Source: Butyrivibrio sp. | GTDB taxonomy: Bacteria; Bacillota; Clostridia; Lachnospirales; Lachnospiraceae | Direction: 5' to 3' | Length of the DNA: 64,000 nucleotides | Assembly: GCA_015056565.1 (NCBI GenBank) | Contig: SVGB01000011.1 | Span: 33,255 to 97,254, forward strand | Shown here: positions 34,686 through 42,941 of the stretch, one piece after another | Position numbering within the stretch: the first letter of the stretch is position 1 | How the letters are laid out: each line of letters opens with the position of its first letter | The notes under the pieces: model-generated | Databases searched by the model: none | Seen by the model: the letters and a program-made list of their open reading frames with translations, nothing else | What the model was told of the DNA's origin: nothing | Position numbers and translations under genes: made by a program

Positions 34686-36140
34686 ATGCCAAAGCACAAA
34701 TCTAAAGCTCCTCTGGCTTCCGGCATGCCAGCCGTTCAAAGAAACTACCTTATTAAATCTGTAGCCCATCTGGAACAAGATAAAGTTCTCTTGCAATCAG
34801 AACTTGACCTAGGTATGATTTTAATAGATGGTGCCAGAGACAAATTAGAAGTGATCAATAACAAACAGTTTCAACTAAAAGAAAAACTTGTTCTAGCATG
34901 CCATATTAGGCAGGATGGTCTACCCAGAAGCATTCATCATCATAGCCCCACAGACATATATAAAACAGGCTACTGGGTAACAAAGATGCCTGACGGATCC
35001 AAACCCAAAGCAGTACAATATGAAGATCTCATAGATACACTCTTTAGTTACTACAGCAATGGCCTTAAGGATTACACTTTTGAATCAGTATTTAAGGCGG
35101 CACTCCATGAAAAAGAGATTACTGAGAACCCGAACGAAAATACTCTTATAAAGAATAGAGCAGATTTCTATAGGTTCTTTGATGAGAACTTCAGGAAACA
35201 CGACATCCGGGCAATAACAGAGTCAATCCTAAAGCAGTACACGCAGGAATGGGTAAATGACAACCATCCAAAGAAAAAGCTCTACTATGCCTATAAAGGC
35301 ATTTTAAAGCTCATATTCGACTTTGGACTAGACAAGGGCATAGTTAATGCAGATTTACCCAGAAAGCTCAAAAATAAGGCATATATAAAATCCTGTGACA
35401 CAAGAAAACCAAAACCAGAGGAAAAGATTTTATCCCCGGCTGAGATCGATTCGCTTATTGCAGAGATCCGTCACAGAATGACTCTAAAGAAATGGGGTCC
35501 ATATTATATCAATGGTCTTGCTGCATTGTTTTCGATTGAAACAGGCGTCCGTGTCGGCGAACTATGTTCTCTAAAATGGGTAGATATAAAAGATACAGAA
35601 ATCCATATCCACTCCCAGCAGCTAGTCAAGATGAAAAATGGACACAAATCCTACTATTATGACCATCACACCAAAAACGAAAAAGGTCTCACAGAAGAAG
35701 GCCGGTATTTTCCATTAACCAGCAAGATCAGGAGTCTGTTATCTGAGATCTCGAATCTACAAAAAGAACTTGGGATAAAATCAGAATATATCTTCTGTAA
35801 CAGGGATGGCGAATGGATCAAAAAAGACAGCTACATATCTTTCCTAAGAAGGCTCTGTAAGTCAAAAGGCTTTAAAGTAACAAATAATCACGCTTTCAGA
35901 ATGTCCCTGAATTGCAATGTGTTTATCCCGGCAGGTATGGATGATCCCATGAGGGCAGCGCTCCTTGGACACTCTATTGAAACCAACTTACGCGATTATA
36001 CTTTTGCAAGAAAAGGGTATGTAACAGAAGCCAGACAGCTGTTGGATGATGTTAGAACCCCAATGGGACCCCAAAAGATCGTCTCTTTTACACAAAAAGA
36101 AAAGCCTCAAAATACTGATTCATCAGCATTTCAAGGCTAA
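34686..36140 (+). CDS. Tyrosine-type site-specific integrase
   Basis: About 484 residues from the ATG at 34686, preceded by GGAAGGAG 11 nt upstream; a start 19 codons earlier is possible but lacks an RBS. The N-terminal arm/core-binding region runs to about 250. Catalytic residues are visible: Arg in TGVRVGELCSLKW (near 287), HxxR in HAFRM (near 402), His in LLGHSIE (near 428) and Tyr in RDYTFA (near 438). It should catalyse integration at the tRNA-Leu(AAG) 3' end, which begins 10 bp after its stop and carries the 25-bp att repeat. Confidence 0.93.
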   Translation: MPKHKSKAPLASGMPAVQRNYLIKSVAHLEQDKVLLQSELDLGMILIDGARDKLEVINNKQFQLKEKLVLACHIRQDGLPRSIHHHSPTDIYKTGYWVTKMPDGSKPKAVQYEDLIDTLFSYYSNGLKDYTFESVFKAALHEKEITENPNENTLIKNRADFYRFFDENFRKHDIRAITESILKQYTQEWVNDNHPKKKLYYAYKGILKLIFDFGLDKGIVNADLPRKLKNKAYIKSCDTRKPKPEEKILSPAEIDSLIAEIRHRMTLKKWGPYYINGLAALFSIETGVRVGELCSLKWVDIKDTEIHIHSQQLVKMKNGHKSYYYDHHTKNEKGLTEEGRYFPLTSKIRSLLSEISNLQKELGIKSEYIFCNRDGEWIKKDSYISFLRRLCKSKGFKVTNNHAFRMSLNCNVFIPAGMDDPMRAALLGHSIETNLRDYTFARKGYVTEARQLLDDVRTPMGPQKIVSFTQKEKPQNTDSSAFQG

Positions 36141-36146
36141 TCAAGC

Positions 36147-36171
36147 TCGTGCGGAAGATGGGACTTGAACC
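36147..36171 (-). repeat. Attachment site repeat (integrase-proximal end)
   Basis: 25 nt identical to 27512-27536, overlapping the acceptor and T-arm of tRNA-Leu(AAG). Confidence 0.88.
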
Positions 36172-36233
36172 CACACGACAAAGAAGTCACAAGATCCTTA
36201 GTCTTGCTCGTCTGCCAATTCCGACACTTCCGC
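36150..36233 (-). tRNA. tRNA-Leu(AAG)
   Basis: 84 nt with GCGGAAG/CTTCCGC acceptor, long variable arm, T-loop GGTTCAAGTCC, anticodon stem CAAGA/TCTTG and loop CTAAGGA, giving anticodon AAG. No encoded CCA. Integration site of the element. Its original terminator now lies 8.6 kb away at 27479. Confidence 0.93.
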
Positions 36234-36283
36234 GAACCTTCGTCCTCAGCGGCTTTTTGCTAACCGCTCGTGACGACTTTTAT

Positions 36284-36312
36284 ATATTATCAAACGCACA
36301 ACCTTAAGTCAA
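36284..36312 (-). promoter_or_regulatory. Promoter of tRNA-Leu(AAG)
   Basis: TTGACT (36307-36312) and TAATAT (36284-36289) on the minus strand with a 17-bp spacer, about 50 nt before the tRNA. Confidence 0.8.
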
Positions 36313-36351
36313 CACCAAAATTCATTTTTTTTGCAAAAATCGTTATTGCGT

Positions 36352-37017
36352 TTATTTGTTGAGCACGTCAAGAATCTCCAGTGGATCTGAAACAAAGATA
36401 TTTCCTGACGCTCCAGCTTCCAGGAGTTCTTTTTGTGTACGAAATCCCCACAAGCAGGAAATACACTTAAGACCGGAATTCAAAGCCGTTTTGTGGTCAA
36501 CTTCAGAATCTCCCACGTAAATTGTTTCCTCTTTGCCGCTTCCAAGTTCCTCCATTGCAGCTATACATTCGTCCGGATAAGGCTTTCTGCGAAGTCCCTC
36601 TGCAACACCAATTGCAACACCAACATAATCGCCAAAGTATATCTTTGTCAGCTCTTTTACTGCACCCATGGGCTTATTGGACACGATTGCCATCTTGTAG
36701 CCTCTGTCTTTTAGCTCCTTTAAAAGCTCTGGGATATGCTTATATGGTCCGGTTTTGATATTACAGTGTTCCTCGTAGTACTGCTGATATTCTGCAAGTA
36801 TCCTGTCAAACTCAGGATGCTCTTTTCCTCCTGTGACAGCTCTTTCCATAAGATATACTGCTCCGTTGCCCACCATGTGTCTGATCTCGTCAATAGTCCG
36901 AAGCGGCAGATCATATCTTCCCAGGATCACATTTACAGAATCCGTGATATCCTCAAGGGTGTTTAAAAGAGTTCCATCCATATCAAAAATGACTGTGGTG
37001 ATCTTACTACTATCCAT
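36352..37017 (-). CDS. HAD-family hydrolase, phosphoglycolate phosphatase-like
   Basis: 221 residues from MDSSKITTV; a longer frame upstream would run through tRNA-Leu(CAG) and is rejected. HAD motif I VIFDMDGTLLNT (nucleophile Asp near 12), motif II IVSNKPMG near 115, Lys plus motif IV YVGDSEVDHKTA near 165. The cap segment is alpha-helical as in Gph. It likely removes phosphate from a small sugar or glycolate phosphate; the substrate is uncertain. It lies between the two tRNA-Leu genes on the same strand. Confidence 0.85.
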   Translation of the reverse strand: MDSSKITTVIFDMDGTLLNTLEDITDSVNVILGRYDLPLRTIDEIRHMVGNGAVYLMERAVTGGKEHPEFDRILAEYQQYYEEHCNIKTGPYKHIPELLKELKDRGYKMAIVSNKPMGAVKELTKIYFGDYVGVAIGVAEGLRRKPYPDECIAAMEELGSGKEETIYVGDSEVDHKTALNSGLKCISCLWGFRTQKELLEAGASGNIFVSDPLEILDVLNK

Positions 37018-37057
37018 TTTCCAAACCTCGATTCCCAGTAAATTTATTTTTGCAAAA

Positions 37058-37090
37058 AAATAACTCCAAAGCCATAAGCGCTTCGGAGTC
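37058..37090 (-). terminator. Terminator of tRNA-Leu(CAG)
   Basis: Stem ACTCCGAAG.../...TTTGGAGT on the minus strand, followed by TATTTTTTTGC. It sits 11 bp past the tRNA. Confidence 0.72.
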
Positions 37091-37100
37091 ACATTATCAG

Positions 37101-37183
37101 TGCAGAAGAAGGGACTTGAACCCTCATGTTGTTGCCAACACATGGACCTGAACCATGCGCGTCTGCCATTCCGCCACTTCTGC
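37101..37183 (-). tRNA. tRNA-Leu(CAG)
   Basis: 83 nt: GCAGAAG/CTTCTGC acceptor, anticodon stem CATGG/CCATG with loop TTCAGGT (anticodon CAG), long variable arm, T-loop GGTTCAAGTCC. CCA not encoded. Confidence 0.94.
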
Positions 37184-37197
37184 AAGCGACAAGAATA

Positions 37198-37226
37198 ATA
37201 ATACCGACTTTGGCAGGATATGTCAA
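37198..37226 (-). promoter_or_regulatory. Promoter of tRNA-Leu(CAG)
   Basis: TTGACA (37221-37226) and TATTAT (37198-37203) on the minus strand with a 17-bp spacer. Confidence 0.85.
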
Positions 37227-37231
37227 TGCCC

Positions 37232-37564
37232 TTATTTAAGTGTCAGCTTGTCTACATAGCCGCAAAGCTGCTTGGTCACATCAAACAGATTCTTGTACTT
37301 AAGAGCCAGGTAAAGCGCCACAAGCCCTGCAACACCAGCAGCGATAAACTGTCCAATAAAGAAGCTATTTAAAGCCTGAGCAAGGAAGATACAAGCGCAG
37401 ACCAAAAAGGCACACATAGGCATAAGGATTCTTATCATCTCCTGGTGGATCTCATTAAGGCGCAGTTCCAACCCTTCTCTTTCTTCCCATATCTCCTCTT
37501 CAGAGATTACATCATAATCAAGCTTCTCCAGATGTCTCAAGTAGTCTCTAAGTCTCTTTTCCAT
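37232..37564 (-). CDS. Small membrane protein of unknown function
   Basis: 110 residues from MEKRLRDYL, chosen because GGAGG lies 4 nt upstream; an earlier ATG at 37585 has no RBS. The N-terminal half is charged and helical (about 1-42); two closely spaced membrane spans follow (about 46-66 and 68-86) and a short cytoplasmic tail. No enzyme motif. The stop overlaps the promoter region of tRNA-Leu(CAG), with no terminator between, so read-through into the tRNA may occur. Confidence 0.65.
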   Translation of the reverse strand: MEKRLRDYLRHLEKLDYDVISEEEIWEEREGLELRLNEIHQEMIRILMPMCAFLVCACIFLAQALNSFFIGQFIAAGVAGLVALYLALKYKNLFDVTKQLCGYVDKLTLK

Positions 37565-37669
37565 AATTCCTCCATGTGCAAACAATACTGAATATGCGGC
37601 TTCTGCAATTCATTATACGCTATTCCGTTACTATTTGCACGAACAATCTATCCAATCAAAAACCGAGCC

Positions 37670-38152
37670 TCACTCACACAGGTCAGCAGTCGTGTATCTC
37701 AATACCTTAGACAGCTCTTTTACCGGAACTTCCACCTGAAATCCCACTTTGCCAGCAGAGAAAAAAATTGTCTCAAAGCCGTTAACATCCTCGTGGATAA
37801 CAGTGGTAAAGCTCTTCTTCATGCCAATTGGCGAACATCCTCCATGGACATAGCCTGTGAGTGGCAAAAGCTCTTTTTGCGGAAGCATAGAAATAGCCTT
37901 TTCTGAAACAGCCTTGGCAGCCTTCTTAAGGTCCAGCTCCTTCTCCACAGGTATAACGAAAACATAGTGTTCTCCGGATTTTGAGTCTGTTACCAGTGTC
38001 TTGAACACCTTAGAAGCATCCTCCCCAAGAATTCCTGCAATCTCAGCCCCTGTCATATGTGGGTCCGCTTCATAGCTGTAGCTCTTATACTCTATCTTTT
38101 TCTGGGCAAGCACCCTCATTACATTTGTCTTTTCTTCAGAATTCTTAGCCAT
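37670..38152 (-). CDS. ybaK: Cys-tRNA(Pro)/Cys-tRNA(Cys) deacylase, YbaK/EbsC family
   Basis: 160 residues, normal length. Shows the family pattern VLAQKKIEYKSYSYEAD, ASKVFKTLVTDSK (with the conserved Lys), FVIPVEKELDLKKAAKA and GYVHGGCSPIGMKK. It hydrolyses mischarged Cys-tRNA(Pro). It overlaps the arginase-fold gene by 8 bp and is the last gene of the CIRCE-controlled operon. Confidence 0.92.
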   Translation of the reverse strand: MAKNSEEKTNVMRVLAQKKIEYKSYSYEADPHMTGAEIAGILGEDASKVFKTLVTDSKSGEHYVFVIPVEKELDLKKAAKAVSEKAISMLPQKELLPLTGYVHGGCSPIGMKKSFTTVIHEDVNGFETIFFSAGKVGFQVEVPVKELSKVLRYTTADLCE

Positions 38153-38972
38153 CTTTTAAAATCTCCAAAATCTTTTTGTTAAACTCATCATTTTCTGCCA
38201 CAGCCCTGCCTAAGTCCACGCCTTCCTGGTCTATAGCGCACTCTCCGCAAATATCTACTCCAAGAAACCGTAAATTCTCTTCTTTCGGGTCTCTACCTGT
38301 TCCAGCGCTCCTAGCCTTAAGGATTCTTACAAGTTCAAGGATCTGCGTAGCCTCTGCTTCTCCCTGGTCCCAGTTAGTTGTCAGCTCATCTTTTTTTATC
38401 ACGTCCTTATCAATTGACAGATATATGGGAAAAGAGCTATCGGGAAGGGATACTTTTATGCTGCCATCAGGCTCTTTTCCAACAATATCCTCTATATCAT
38501 AAAACCGAACCTTCGTCTTGTCAGCATCTGGAAGCTCGTCAATAAGCCCTCTGTCAGCCCCTATTATATGTACATCCCGCACAAACTCATTATTATCAAG
38601 GACATCCACGATCCAGCCGCCACAGGACAAAATATCAAACATGGGACGCTGCATGTCCGGGTGATGGTCAAGAACTATAAGCGAAAAAGGCTCTTTTACC
38701 CTGCTAAGATATAACGACGATACATAGTGGTAATTACCGTTATCTATGTAGTGAAGACCATATGGGAGAAAAGAGCTGTCAGCATCACGTTGCTTCAATT
38801 GACCACATTCAGAAATCGCCTTTAGGATCTCATTTTTGGCCTCATCATCACACATACAGTTTGTGCCTGAAATACCAGAAAGGTCAACAAAATGAGAGCT
38901 CTTATCTGACCGATAAAAGCTCTCCTGATCATAGATTTTAGAAAAATTAAGTATCGCTACATCAAAACTCAT
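38145..38972 (-). CDS. Arginase/agmatinase-fold (ureohydrolase-like) protein
   Basis: 275 residues from MSFDVAILN (ATG at 38972); an ATG at 39005 lies inside the preceding gene and is less likely. Metal-binding motifs of the ureohydrolase fold are visible: LDHHPDM near 110 and LSIDKDVI near 185. Overall similarity to true arginases is low, notably at the N-terminus, and the substrate is unknown. It starts 5 bp after the MecA-like gene and overlaps ybaK, so all three should be one transcript. Confidence 0.75.
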   Translation of the reverse strand: MSFDVAILNFSKIYDQESFYRSDKSSHFVDLSGISGTNCMCDDEAKNEILKAISECGQLKQRDADSSFLPYGLHYIDNGNYHYVSSLYLSRVKEPFSLIVLDHHPDMQRPMFDILSCGGWIVDVLDNNEFVRDVHIIGADRGLIDELPDADKTKVRFYDIEDIVGKEPDGSIKVSLPDSSFPIYLSIDKDVIKKDELTTNWDQGEAEATQILELVRILKARSAGTGRDPKEENLRFLGVDICGECAIDQEGVDLGRAVAENDEFNKKILEILKDG

Positions 38973-38976
38973 TATC

Positions 38977-39759
38977 TTATTTAGCAAGGTCCGAGAGGTG
39001 CACAATTGCGTCCTCCCTTATGATGCACTCACCATGCTCCTCAATAAACATAGCCTCTGGCGAATTAACTGTAAGCATATGGGAGTACTCAACTCCTGCC
39101 CTTCTCATATCATATATGATGCTCTCATCTGCAGACATAAGTCCTGCCAGCAGATAGTAGCGTCCCTTGTCCTTGTATAGCGAAGAATCAACAATCGGAA
39201 GTCTCTGGACCACCTTGGCAAAACGCCCAGCCTGAGCAATGTCATCAAACTCCATCATGTACCTTGCATACTCTGAAAGCGGCTGATAGCTGTATTCATT
39301 GGAAGGCTCTGCCTCTGACTCGGGAAGGTCCTGAGTGTAGATCCTGTTGATTGTTTCTGAAACATTGGTGATGACATTGTTAAGGGCAACGCCCTTGTCC
39401 TTACCAGTCTTAGCCTTGACCTCGTCCACCTTCTCCTGTGTCAGGGTCTTAAGGATTGTCTCCGCAGCACCTCTGATCCTGTCCGCGGCCTTCTGGATGT
39501 CATCATTGGAGAGCTTGACTGCGAAGATGCGGATGCTGCCATCCATCATCATGTTCTTGCTCATCATCATAACCTCTGTCTCAGGGTCATAATCAAGCTG
39601 CGCTCCAACCTCCTTGTTGAGCTGTGCAAAGAAAGATGTGGTGTTCTCAGCACCACTTATAACAGCTTCAGGAGTAAGACCAATCTCGTGGAGCTCTGAT
39701 GCCGCGATACTGCATTCTACTGTGGTTTCATTCATTTTTACTATGATCACTTGCATCAT
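38977..39759 (-). CDS. MecA-like adaptor protein under CIRCE control
   Basis: 260 residues. The start MMQVIIVKMNETTVECSI resembles the N-terminal domain of MecA, and the C-terminal FDDIAQAGRFAKVVQRL with SSLYKDKGRYYLLAGL matches its ClpC-binding half. The middle is a Lys/Glu-rich linker. MecA proteins deliver substrates to ClpCP. GGGAG precedes the second Met, so the start may be 39756. A near-perfect CIRCE operator overlaps the promoter, implying HrcA-repressed heat-shock expression. First gene of an operon with the arginase-fold and ybaK genes. Family call moderate. Confidence 0.68.
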   Translation of the reverse strand: MMQVIIVKMNETTVECSIAASELHEIGLTPEAVISGAENTTSFFAQLNKEVGAQLDYDPETEVMMMSKNMMMDGSIRIFAVKLSNDDIQKAADRIRGAAETILKTLTQEKVDEVKAKTGKDKGVALNNVITNVSETINRIYTQDLPESEAEPSNEYSYQPLSEYARYMMEFDDIAQAGRFAKVVQRLPIVDSSLYKDKGRYYLLAGLMSADESIIYDMRRAGVEYSHMLTVNSPEAMFIEEHGECIIREDAIVHLSDLAK

Positions 39760-39791
39760 CTCCCTTCTGAATAGTCTATCTTCTTACTGTA

Positions 39792-39834
39792 ATTATAGTA
39801 CGAAGAATTAGCACTGTCCACCCGAGAGTGCTAA
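39792..39834 (-). promoter_or_regulatory. Heat-shock promoter with CIRCE operator (HrcA site)
   Basis: TTAGCACTG-N9-GAGTGCTAA at 39808-39834 matches the CIRCE consensus with one mismatch. On the minus strand -35 TGGACA (39815-39820) and -10 TATAAT (39792-39797) have a 17-bp spacer, so the operator covers the -35 box. This predicts HrcA repression of the downstream operon. Confidence 0.9.
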
Positions 39835-39851
39835 AAGTTTTATTAAGAATT

Positions 39852-39919
39852 AAATCTTAAGACATCTTAAGAATTCTACAAAGAATCTTAAGAATTTTCG
39901 ATGGTATTTCTTAAGATTT
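39852..39919. repeat. Four clustered CTTAAG motifs
   Basis: TCTTAAGA or a near variant occurs near 39854, 39865, 39886 and 39909 within 70 bp, between the CIRCE operon and the Rpn-type gene at 40051. Possible regulator sites; unidentified. Confidence 0.6.
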
Positions 39920-40050
39920 ATCTGGTATGATATCACTCATGTCAATTCTGACATACTCTTATCGTTGCATTTCGCAACATGGCGAATCGTCGCCTAATTC
40001 CACATATGCGCATACATTGGATAAAAAAATTTCAAAAGACGAGGTATTAA

Positions 40051-41007
40051 ATGACAACAATTATTACAGATGGTCCCATCATACTATCAAAGAAGTATGA
40101 ACAAGCCAAAAAAGCAATCCAAAAAATGACTCTGATAGACGGTTTCCTTTTTGACAGTTCAACTGAAAATGAAGCTGACGCAAAGATTGTGATTGGCAAT
40201 CTACTAAAAACTTTTTTCAATCGCAAATTCAAGAGCATAGAAATCGCATCCCAAAAACAAATCCAAGCTATAGACACTAAATACCATGGAATAAGATTTG
40301 ACGCGTTAATAAGCGAAGATCCAGACGATCACACACTATCCGCAAAGATAATTGATATTGAGATGGAAAACAGAGAATCTGACAGGCCATATCTCCCAAG
40401 ACGCCTTAGATACTACACTGCTCTACCTGACGCCAAATCTCTTGGCTCTGGTGTTGCATATGACAAGATCCCAGATTTTATTTCAATTACCATATCATCA
40501 TATGACCCCTTTGATGCAGGTGACATGTACTACGAGGCGAGAACTGTTCTAACCACTCATCCAAATATTCCATATGACGATGGTATAACAAGAATGTTCT
40601 TTTACACGAAAGGAAAAACGAATTCTGAGGGCATGACCACATTTGTAAAATCTCCGGAACATAGAAAAAAACTAGAAGAAATGCTATACTATATTCAAAC
40701 AGGAAATAAACCAGCTACTAAAAACACCGATATAGATGACATCGATAACGTTGTAAACAGAATAAAAGGCAGAGAGGAGGTAACCACTGAATATATGAGA
40801 CAGTGTGATAAAGAACACATTATCAGACGAGAAGCTACCATTGAAACCAAGAAATCTGATGCTCTTGACATCATTCGCTTCGCTCACGAAGATGGAGTCT
40901 CCGACGATAAGACCAGAATGCGAATTGCCTCACTCGGTCTGGCTTCAGACATTATTGACAGCCTTTTTGCACAAATTGAAGAAGAAGAAAAAGCACTTGT
41001 TAACTAA
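40051..41007 (+). CDS. Rpn-family PD-(D/E)XK nuclease-like protein
   Basis: 318 residues. The nuclease core is visible as YHGIRFDALI followed by AKIIDIEMENRESDRP (PD-(D/E)XK-like Asp and Glu residues), then LPRRLRYYTALPD. The C-terminal 90 residues are charged and helical. This form is common in Lachnospiraceae as PD-(D/E)XK nuclease family transposase. It is only distantly similar to the Rpn-type proteins at 4555 and 51961. A palindromic terminator follows. Activity and target are not known. Confidence 0.78.
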   Translation: MTTIITDGPIILSKKYEQAKKAIQKMTLIDGFLFDSSTENEADAKIVIGNLLKTFFNRKFKSIEIASQKQIQAIDTKYHGIRFDALISEDPDDHTLSAKIIDIEMENRESDRPYLPRRLRYYTALPDAKSLGSGVAYDKIPDFISITISSYDPFDAGDMYYEARTVLTTHPNIPYDDGITRMFFYTKGKTNSEGMTTFVKSPEHRKKLEEMLYYIQTGNKPATKNTDIDDIDNVVNRIKGREEVTTEYMRQCDKEHIIRREATIETKKSDALDIIRFAHEDGVSDDKTRMRIASLGLASDIIDSLFAQIEEEEKALVN

Positions 41008-41019
41008 TAATTATTCTAA

Positions 41020-41047
41020 AAGGACCGCATCAATTGTGCGGCCCTTT
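41020..41047. terminator. Bidirectional terminator
   Basis: GGACCGCA/TGCGGCCC-type stem with A-rich sequence before and CTTTCATTTT after it, between the convergent stops at 41007 and 41053. Confidence 0.75.
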
Positions 41048-41052
41048 CATTT

Positions 41053-41703
41053 TCAGTTCGTCTTCCTGATATGCTTGCTCTCTTCCACAGCCTTCAGAAT
41101 ATCAGGCGTAGCTCCCTCCTGGGTTACTTCTCCGGTAGCTTCACACCTTACAATCACACGGTTTGATCCGCCCACAGTACAAGTGAACATGGTAAAATCC
41201 CACTGTCCTGCTTCCATCTTCTCTGTATCGTAAGCCCCAAGGGTCTCAATGTTTGTCACCTCAAAGTAGAAGCTGACTCCATTCATATCAGTGACAATTA
41301 CTTCCGCGCCAATTTCCAGCTCAGGAAGTCTTCCAAAATGCTCTACATAGTTGTGTCCGCAAACGATCAGGTCGTTGTCGTACACTGATCCAGAGTATCT
41401 GCAGATAGCTACCTTAGCATTGTCCTTGCTCCACTGATCCTGAATAGGAAGTATCAGCCCAAGGGATGGGATCTGTACTGTTCCAATAAAGCTCCTGCCA
41501 TCCACATCAGCAATTAGCATCGCCCCTTTAAAATGGGTTCCCATAGCTACCTCTGGCATCTGTTGGATAACTTTCTCAAGCATCTCATCGGAAGCCGCAC
41601 CAGCCTTGGCATTCTCATCAAAGTTGTTCTTAACGATCACTGCTGCGATTATTATCAAAAGAGCTCCGATCGCAATATAAATGTATCCTGAAATCCTTTT
41701 CAA
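41053..41703 (-). CDS. Sortase (second sortase of the pilus locus)
   Basis: 216 residues. N-terminal membrane anchor (about 8-28), then a sortase fold. Catalytic residues: His in VCGHNY near 116, Cys in MFTCTVGGSNR near 173, and Arg in IVRCEATG. Lacks the lid and C-terminal membrane span of class C sortases, so it may anchor pili or proteins to the wall (class assignment uncertain). Last gene of the pilus operon, separated from the LPQTG protein gene by a hairpin at 41729-41757. Confidence 0.88.
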   Translation of the reverse strand: MKRISGYIYIAIGALLIIIAAVIVKNNFDENAKAGAASDEMLEKVIQQMPEVAMGTHFKGAMLIADVDGRSFIGTVQIPSLGLILPIQDQWSKDNAKVAICRYSGSVYDNDLIVCGHNYVEHFGRLPELEIGAEVIVTDMNGVSFYFEVTNIETLGAYDTEKMEAGQWDFTMFTCTVGGSNRVIVRCEATGEVTQEGATPDILKAVEESKHIRKTN

Positions 41704-41728
41704 GCTTTTTCACCTCATATTTGAAAAT

Positions 41729-41757
41729 ATAAGCCCTGCTACTCTTGCAGGGCTTAT
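41729..41757 (-). terminator. Hairpin/partial terminator in the pilus operon
   Basis: An 11-bp stem ATAAGCCCTGC/GCAGGGCTTAT with a short T-run (ATTTTC) on the minus strand. Probably an attenuating hairpin between the LPQTG gene and the sortase gene. Confidence 0.7.
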
Positions 41758-41765
41758 ACATAGAT

Positions 41766-42941
41766 TCAATTATTCTGCGCTTTCATTTTAGCGTTCTTTT
41801 TAATTCCCTTTACGATAAAGAAAATTCCAGCGATCACAAGGATCGGAAGTGGCCACCAAAGCTGTCCTGTCTGAGGAAGTCTCCTAGCACCAAGAACCTG
41901 TGGAAGTGCTCTCACAGCACCAAGTACTGCTGGTAATCCAGGGAATCCAGGTGGATTGCTAGGTGGATTGGTTGGTGGTGGATTATCCGGTGGTGGATTA
42001 TCTGGTGGTGGGTTATCTGGTGGTGGAGGTGGATTATCTCCTCCACCTCGGCTGTTTACGCATGTATAGACGAAATCGTGAGTACCAGGCTTCTGATAAA
42101 CACTTATTGAAGAACTGTACCCATCTGCTATACCAATTTCTCTTACAGTATATTCATGCGCACCAGGATTTTGCCACTCATGATACCAGTTATTACTAGA
42201 AGACAATGTAACTGTCTCCATGAGCTCGCCATCGCAATAAATCTCAAAAACAACTGATGCAGGGCGATTTGCATATCCGCCATCATTCCACTGCTTCTGA
42301 ATGCTGCAATGTGTTACTACATCATTCTTCACTCTAGACTTTTTAGGTTCTGCTTCGGGACTATAATTTGGGCTTATAACACCAGTGTCCTTGTCTTTTA
42401 CAAGAATAGGAACAGGATAAACAAAATTTACAAATGAATGTGTATGTTCATCCTTTACTATCTTGTCACTGTGAACATAATATACTCCAAGTGCAAGTCC
42501 CGTGTAATAAGTCTTTCCGTTATTATCTGAAACTCCGTTCTTTACAGGATTAATACTCTTCGCTTTGATATACTTATCAAGGATATCAGAATCGCTAGTT
42601 TCCTCATACTGTACACAGTCTTTCCAGGAATCATAATCAAATCCATCATTGAAGAAATCTGGATCACTAAAGCATTCCTTAAATTCATCAGTAATGGTAT
42701 ACTGACCATCCTTATCTATTGTAGCCACAAGATAGATTTGTGAATTCACGCCTTCCATGAGCTCATCATCCACGGATCTATGTGTTATGGTAAGGCTTCC
42801 ATGTCTATCCATGCTCATGTCAATGTCTGCACGAGCAAGATATTCTTTTGCATACACTTTACCAACCGGCGCTGTCATAAACAAAAGAGCTATCAAAGCT
42901 ACAACAACTATTCTTTTTAATGCTTTACTTATTTTTTTCAT
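41766..42941 (-). CDS. LPXTG-anchored minor pilin/surface protein with Cna-B-like domain and Pro-rich stalk
   Basis: 391 residues. Signal peptide (about 1-31, cleavage near VYAKEY). N-terminal pilin-type domain (about 35-180). A Cna_B-like domain (about 200-290) contains QKQWNDGG, VFEIYCDGE and EYTVREIG. Next is a proline-rich stalk of PPDN repeats (about 300-345). It ends in the sorting signal LPQTG, membrane span and basic tail. Substrate for the sortases at either side. Overlaps the class C sortase gene by 17 bp. Either anchor pilin or tip accessory pilin. Confidence 0.86.
   Translation of the reverse strand: MKKISKALKRIVVVALIALLFMTAPVGKVYAKEYLARADIDMSMDRHGSLTITHRSVDDELMEGVNSQIYLVATIDKDGQYTITDEFKECFSDPDFFNDGFDYDSWKDCVQYEETSDSDILDKYIKAKSINPVKNGVSDNNGKTYYTGLALGVYYVHSDKIVKDEHTHSFVNFVYPVPILVKDKDTGVISPNYSPEAEPKKSRVKNDVVTHCSIQKQWNDGGYANRPASVVFEIYCDGELMETVTLSSSNNWYHEWQNPGAHEYTVREIGIADGYSSSISVYQKPGTHDFVYTCVNSRGGGDNPPPPPDNPPPDNPPPDNPPPTNPPSNPPGFPGLPAVLGAVRALPQVLGARRLPQTGQLWWPLPILVIAGIFFIVKGIKKNAKMKAQNN

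Larger units (their letters stand above)
27512..36171. mobile_element. Integrated element in tRNA-Leu(AAG), about 8.6 kb
   Basis: Bounded by a 25-bp direct repeat of the tRNA-Leu 3' end, with a tyrosine recombinase gene (34686-36140) next to the intact tRNA, the classical arrangement for tRNA-targeting islands. Cargo: signal peptidase, three or four unknown proteins, Abi_2/HEPN protein, XRE regulator and two secreted proteins. No replication, relaxase, capsid or excisionase gene is visible, so it is either a small mobilisable/satellite-like island or a decayed one. Codon and base use look more AT-rich than the chromosomal flanks. Confidence 0.82.

Noticed and set aside
36352..37185. 277-residue frame for the HAD phosphatase
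   Set aside because: The first 56 codons run through tRNA-Leu(CAG); the ATG at 37017 starts directly with the HAD motif.
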